This document shows positions 61,467 through 64,000 of a stretch of DNA of 64,000 nucleotides, piece after piece. How positions within the stretch are numbered: position 1 is the stretch's first letter; each line of letters starts with the position of its first letter. The notes under the pieces were generated by a model. It was not told the origin of the DNA, did no database searches, and was given only the letters and a program-made list of their open reading frames with translations. The DNA is from Notolepis coatsorum (lineage: Eukaryota; Chordata; Actinopteri; Aulopiformes; Paralepididae), in assembly GCA_963971535.1 (NCBI GenBank), contig OZ020589.1:50828049-50892048 (forward strand). The letters are read 5' to 3'. The position numbers were made by a program, and so were the translations under genes.

Positions 61467-62396
61467 CTAATGGTACGGATTGATGGAGTATGGGGTGCTT
61501 GAGTTGGAATATGCCAGCGCTATGTTATGCGCTCTGGGCACTTTGAGATGCTTGAGGAGGATGGCATATTTGTACGACTCGTCGGGGACATCGGACATCA
61601 TAGTCTCCAAACACATGCGTAATTCCGTGTACTGTGCTCTGTCCTCGCGCGTAAAGTCTGGGAACGTCGGTGTGCCAAGGTACGATGCCATGGATGGCTG
61701 GTACATTGGTGAGCGTAGGGGAAGAGGCCTCCTGGGCGAGTCTCCCCGTACGTGTGGTCGTGGGTTAGTACTTGGTGGGTACCAGAGGCCGGGTCCCCAG
61801 GTGCTGTTCCTCGGTGCTGACTGCACGTCAAACTCACCCGTGAGTTGGGTCGGGGGTTTGTAGTGCAGTGACTCGGGGCTGAAGTCGGGGCTGTACTGGG
61901 CCTCCTGGTCCAGAGTACGTTCTTGCTGGTGGGCTTGACATTCCTCCTCTTCCTCTTCCTCTTCTAGGTCCTGGAGTCTTCTAGTCAGTCTCTCGGCGAC
62001 GTAGGCCGGTTCTTCCCGTTGGCTGGGTCTCGTATGGACCGGTCGGGGAGGGGGCTCGGAGACGTAGACAGGTTCCTCCTGTTGGCCGGGTCCCGGGTCG
62101 CTTTGTCGGGTAGGGGAAGGTGCCCTAGACCCTTGTCGTGATGATCTCCGGGAGCTCCGTGCGGAGAGAGGGGGTGTCGCCCTGGCGATCAATTGTTCTA
62201 TCATCTGCGCCTGCAGCCAGTCGCGCTCTGCTTCGCGCTGGGCATTGGCGCGTTCTCGTTCGATGTTCTCTTCCGTCTGAAGGCGCCTCTCCTCCAGTCT
62301 TATGCGGTCGTCCTCACTCCTTTGTTGCGCCTGGAGGCGCTCTCGTTCAGTTGCAGAGTGTTCGCGCTCACTAAGGGCTTGCGCTTGGTGATTCAA
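61467..62396 (-). CDS. BEL/Pao gag, remainder of coiled coil and capsid start
   Basis: 309 codons. The coiled coil continues, then a Ser/Arg-rich and a Pro-rich linker, a Glu run, and a capsid start with TFPDFTREDRAQYTELRMCL and LLKHLKVPRAHNIALAYSNS. After STPYSI the frame is lost and protease/linker sequence (TIRRDLKTIKGENVSFTI) follows at once. The rest of gag, the zinc knuckle and the protease active site (a D-T/S-G motif) are therefore deleted. Confidence 0.75.
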   Translation of the reverse strand: MNHQAQALSEREHSATERERLQAQQRSEDDRIRLEERRLQTEENIERERANAQREAERDWLQAQMIEQLIARATPPLSARSSRRSSRQGSRAPSPTRQSDPGPGQQEEPVYVSEPPPRPVHTRPSQREEPAYVAERLTRRLQDLEEEEEEEECQAHQQERTLDQEAQYSPDFSPESLHYKPPTQLTGEFDVQSAPRNSTWGPGLWYPPSTNPRPHVRGDSPRRPLPLRSPMYQPSMASYLGTPTFPDFTREDRAQYTELRMCLETMMSDVPDESYKYAILLKHLKVPRAHNIALAYSNSSTPYSINPYH

Positions 62397-63210
62397 GGCT
62401 CTCTCGTTCCGCTGCAGAGTGTTCGCGCTCGCTTAATTGTTGCGCCTGGAGGCGCTCTCGTTGTTCGCGCTCGCTCATCTGTTGAGCCTGGAGGCGCTCT
62501 CGTTCCATGGCAGAGTGTTCGCGCTCACTTAATTGTTGCGCCCGGAGGCGCTCTCGTTCCACGGCAGAGTGTTCGCGCTCACTAAGGGCTTGCGCTTGGA
62601 GTTGCGCGTGGAGGCGCTCTCTTTCCGTGGCGGAGTGTTCGCGCTCACTAAGCGTCTTTGCTTGAAGCCGGTCGCGTTCACCCTGAAGTCGGTCTCTTTC
62701 GGTGGAGGCTGTCAGTGTGGCGATCAAGGCTTGCGCCAGTCTCTGGTCCGCCTCGCTGGGGGATGACACTGACGGAGGTGATCGGGTGCTGACAGGGCTT
62801 GTTGGAGATCTGTTCTCCTGGCGCGCTCTGAGGTCTATCTCCTGGGCGCGGTTCTCTTCTCTTGGTTGTGTGTCGGGTTCTATCCCTGGAGCGATTTCTT
62901 TATCCTGGAGCGCTCCGGGGTCTATCCCGGTGACGCTGTCTGGAGGTATAGTCATGTCATGTCCCACCTGGTCCCCCCCGTGAGCTGAGTCAGTTTCGTT
63001 TGAACCCACTGGGGTCTCTACTGGCAGGGTCGCCAAGTCGATAGGATTGGACATGCTTAGACTATCCGCTTTATCCGTATTTAACGTCTGTTTAGATAAG
63101 CTAGGGGGTAGAACGAAAGCAAATTCCTCCAGATATGGAGGTAGCTGACGTTTGCGCTGCGGGCGTTCTAGCTTAGGGGAGCCGCTTGGGGAGTGTTCAC
63201 CGCTGGCCAT
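62371..63210 (-). CDS. BEL/Pao gag, N-terminal part with coiled-coil repeats
   Basis: 279 codons from the ATG at 63210. The start is MASGEHSPSGSPKLERPQRK, then LPPYLEEFAF. A region of about 130 residues follows, rich in the repeated unit SEREHSA-ERERLQAQ, a long charged coiled coil encoded by tandem DNA repeats of about 54-69 bp. The frame breaks near 62390; the next frame continues the same repeat. The same ATG and first 65 or so codons recur at 57106-56913. Confidence 0.75.
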   Translation of the reverse strand: MASGEHSPSGSPKLERPQRKRQLPPYLEEFAFVLPPSLSKQTLNTDKADSLSMSNPIDLATLPVETPVGSNETDSAHGGDQVGHDMTIPPDSVTGIDPGALQDKEIAPGIEPDTQPREENRAQEIDLRARQENRSPTSPVSTRSPPSVSSPSEADQRLAQALIATLTASTERDRLQGERDRLQAKTLSEREHSATERERLHAQLQAQALSEREHSAVERERLRAQQLSEREHSAMERERLQAQQMSEREQRERLQAQQLSEREHSAAERESLESPSASP

Positions 63211-63817
63211 GTTTAATATTAATATTATATTAAATATTACACTGATACCCTCCGGCTCGAAGGACCAATTGTAACTGAGGGGTTACAAAACCCTGACTGT
63301 ATTAAAGATTGTGATAGATTAAACCACTGCTAGTTATGTACTTTAATTACTGGCCAGACAGTACATCAAATATAGATGGTGAACACCCACAAGAACACGG
63401 CATTGACACAGAAATACTATTGGAGGGTAATTTATTATTATTAGGCAACGTTAGGTTACAGAATGAGAATTAGGGTCGCGCTTGTATGGCGAAGAATATA
63501 CGTAAAGTCAGTCAAGAGCATAAGTCACTAAGAATAGCAGGAATCCTACAATGGGTCTAAGCTGACGCCACCTGTTGTATAGTAGCAATTATATAGGGCA
63601 ACACTAGTACCGACTGGAGACAATGGGTTCCCTCCGGGGTGTAAGGCCTGGAGGGTAGAGGAATGTTCGGGTACTCCATCTGATTCAATGAGGAATAAAG
63701 AGACTCCAGGTACAGGAGTCGGTTCTTGTAAACTCCCTTGATCAGCAGCAAAAGCAATAATTGTAATCCAAAATGCCCGACAGCATTGATGACAGCTAGC
63801 CAGCCCCATCCACGAGG

Positions 63818-64000
63818 CAGGCCCGAGTTGTAATCCTCACAAGGTTGAATCCCAAACGATAGTGGAAATCAACGATGCTCTTCTCCGGTGGTCACGTCCC
63901 AAATCAATATAATCCAACCAGGAATGGTTCTGCAATCGCCGACGCCAATTCTCCTGTGTACATGTCCAACGGTTCTCCGCCTAGGACTCCTCGGGTGTGG
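63818..64000 (-). repeat. BEL/Pao 5' LTR, partial (cut by window end)
   Basis: Matches 57714-57896 base for base as read. Confidence 0.85.

Larger units (their letters stand above)
56696..64000 (-). mobile_element. BEL/Pao LTR retrotransposon compound (runs past window end)
   Basis: Order on the - strand: part of the 5' LTR (64000-63818), leader (63817-63211), gag (63210-61467), pol (61354-58575), a complete LTR (58479-57714), a second leader (57713-57107), a second gag start (57106-56911), and an LTR 3' part (56910-56696). The block 56911-57896 appears identical to 63015-64000 (offset 6104). A purine-rich AGGAGGCGGC precedes the 3' LTR, and TGGATGGGGCTGG, a possible primer site, follows the LTR end by five bases. 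gag and pol both carry deletions, so the element is non-autonomous. Confidence 0.88.

Overview
The window is nuclear DNA of a bony fish, probably a spiny-rayed teleost. The evidence is an intron-split vertebrate gene with GT/AG junctions, fish-type tRNA-derived SINEs, CR1/L2-, L1- and I-like LINEs, Ty3 and BEL/Pao LTR elements, and many short hAT-, mariner- and TTAA-type DNA transposons. There is no CRISPR array, operon, rRNA or credible tRNA gene.

Region 1 (about 1-22.9 kb) is the one host gene recognised with confidence: rnf38, a nuclear RING-H2 ubiquitin ligase, on the + strand. Ten coding exons (2516-17517) encode 539 residues up to the stop. The N-terminal exon or exons lie outside the window or were not recognised. 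The protein has unusual histidine-rich tracts. Its introns hold a 1.1 kb 20-bp minisatellite, two hAT MITEs 26 bp apart, two TTAA-flanked elements with other elements nested in them, and SINEs. The 3' UTR and downstream DNA carry further minisatellites.

Region 2 (22.9-38.7 kb) is a nested transposon complex. A degenerate, internally deleted hAT element with an 8-bp target duplication has been inflated to 15.8 kb. The insertions are a 9-bp-TSD palindromic element, a nearly complete Ty3 retrotransposon on the - strand (two 232-bp LTRs, TSD GCTAT), a second 9-bp-TSD palindrome, a broken L1-like LINE on the - strand, and a second hAT that itself holds a TTAA element.

Region 3 (38.7-46.5 kb) is a 40-bp satellite broken by a 2.2 kb foldback element, a TTAA element containing a third 9-bp-TSD element, an L1 ORF1 fragment and a LINE 3' end. 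Region 4 (46.5-56.7 kb) is LINE, SINE and LTR-element debris with two weak candidate exons on the - strand. Region 5 (56.7-64 kb) is a BEL/Pao retrotransposon on the - strand. It has lost part of gag/protease and the integrase core, and a second LTR-leader-gag-start unit follows it, sharing its 3' LTR.

The most unusual signal is a family of three inverted-repeat elements (23128-23815, 28935-29708, 42736-43307). Each has an exact 9-bp target duplication, and each of the six ends has a CCAAT box close to 50 bp from the tip (39 bp at one end that has lost about 11 bp). Positions were read by eye; copy numbers and family names need a database search.
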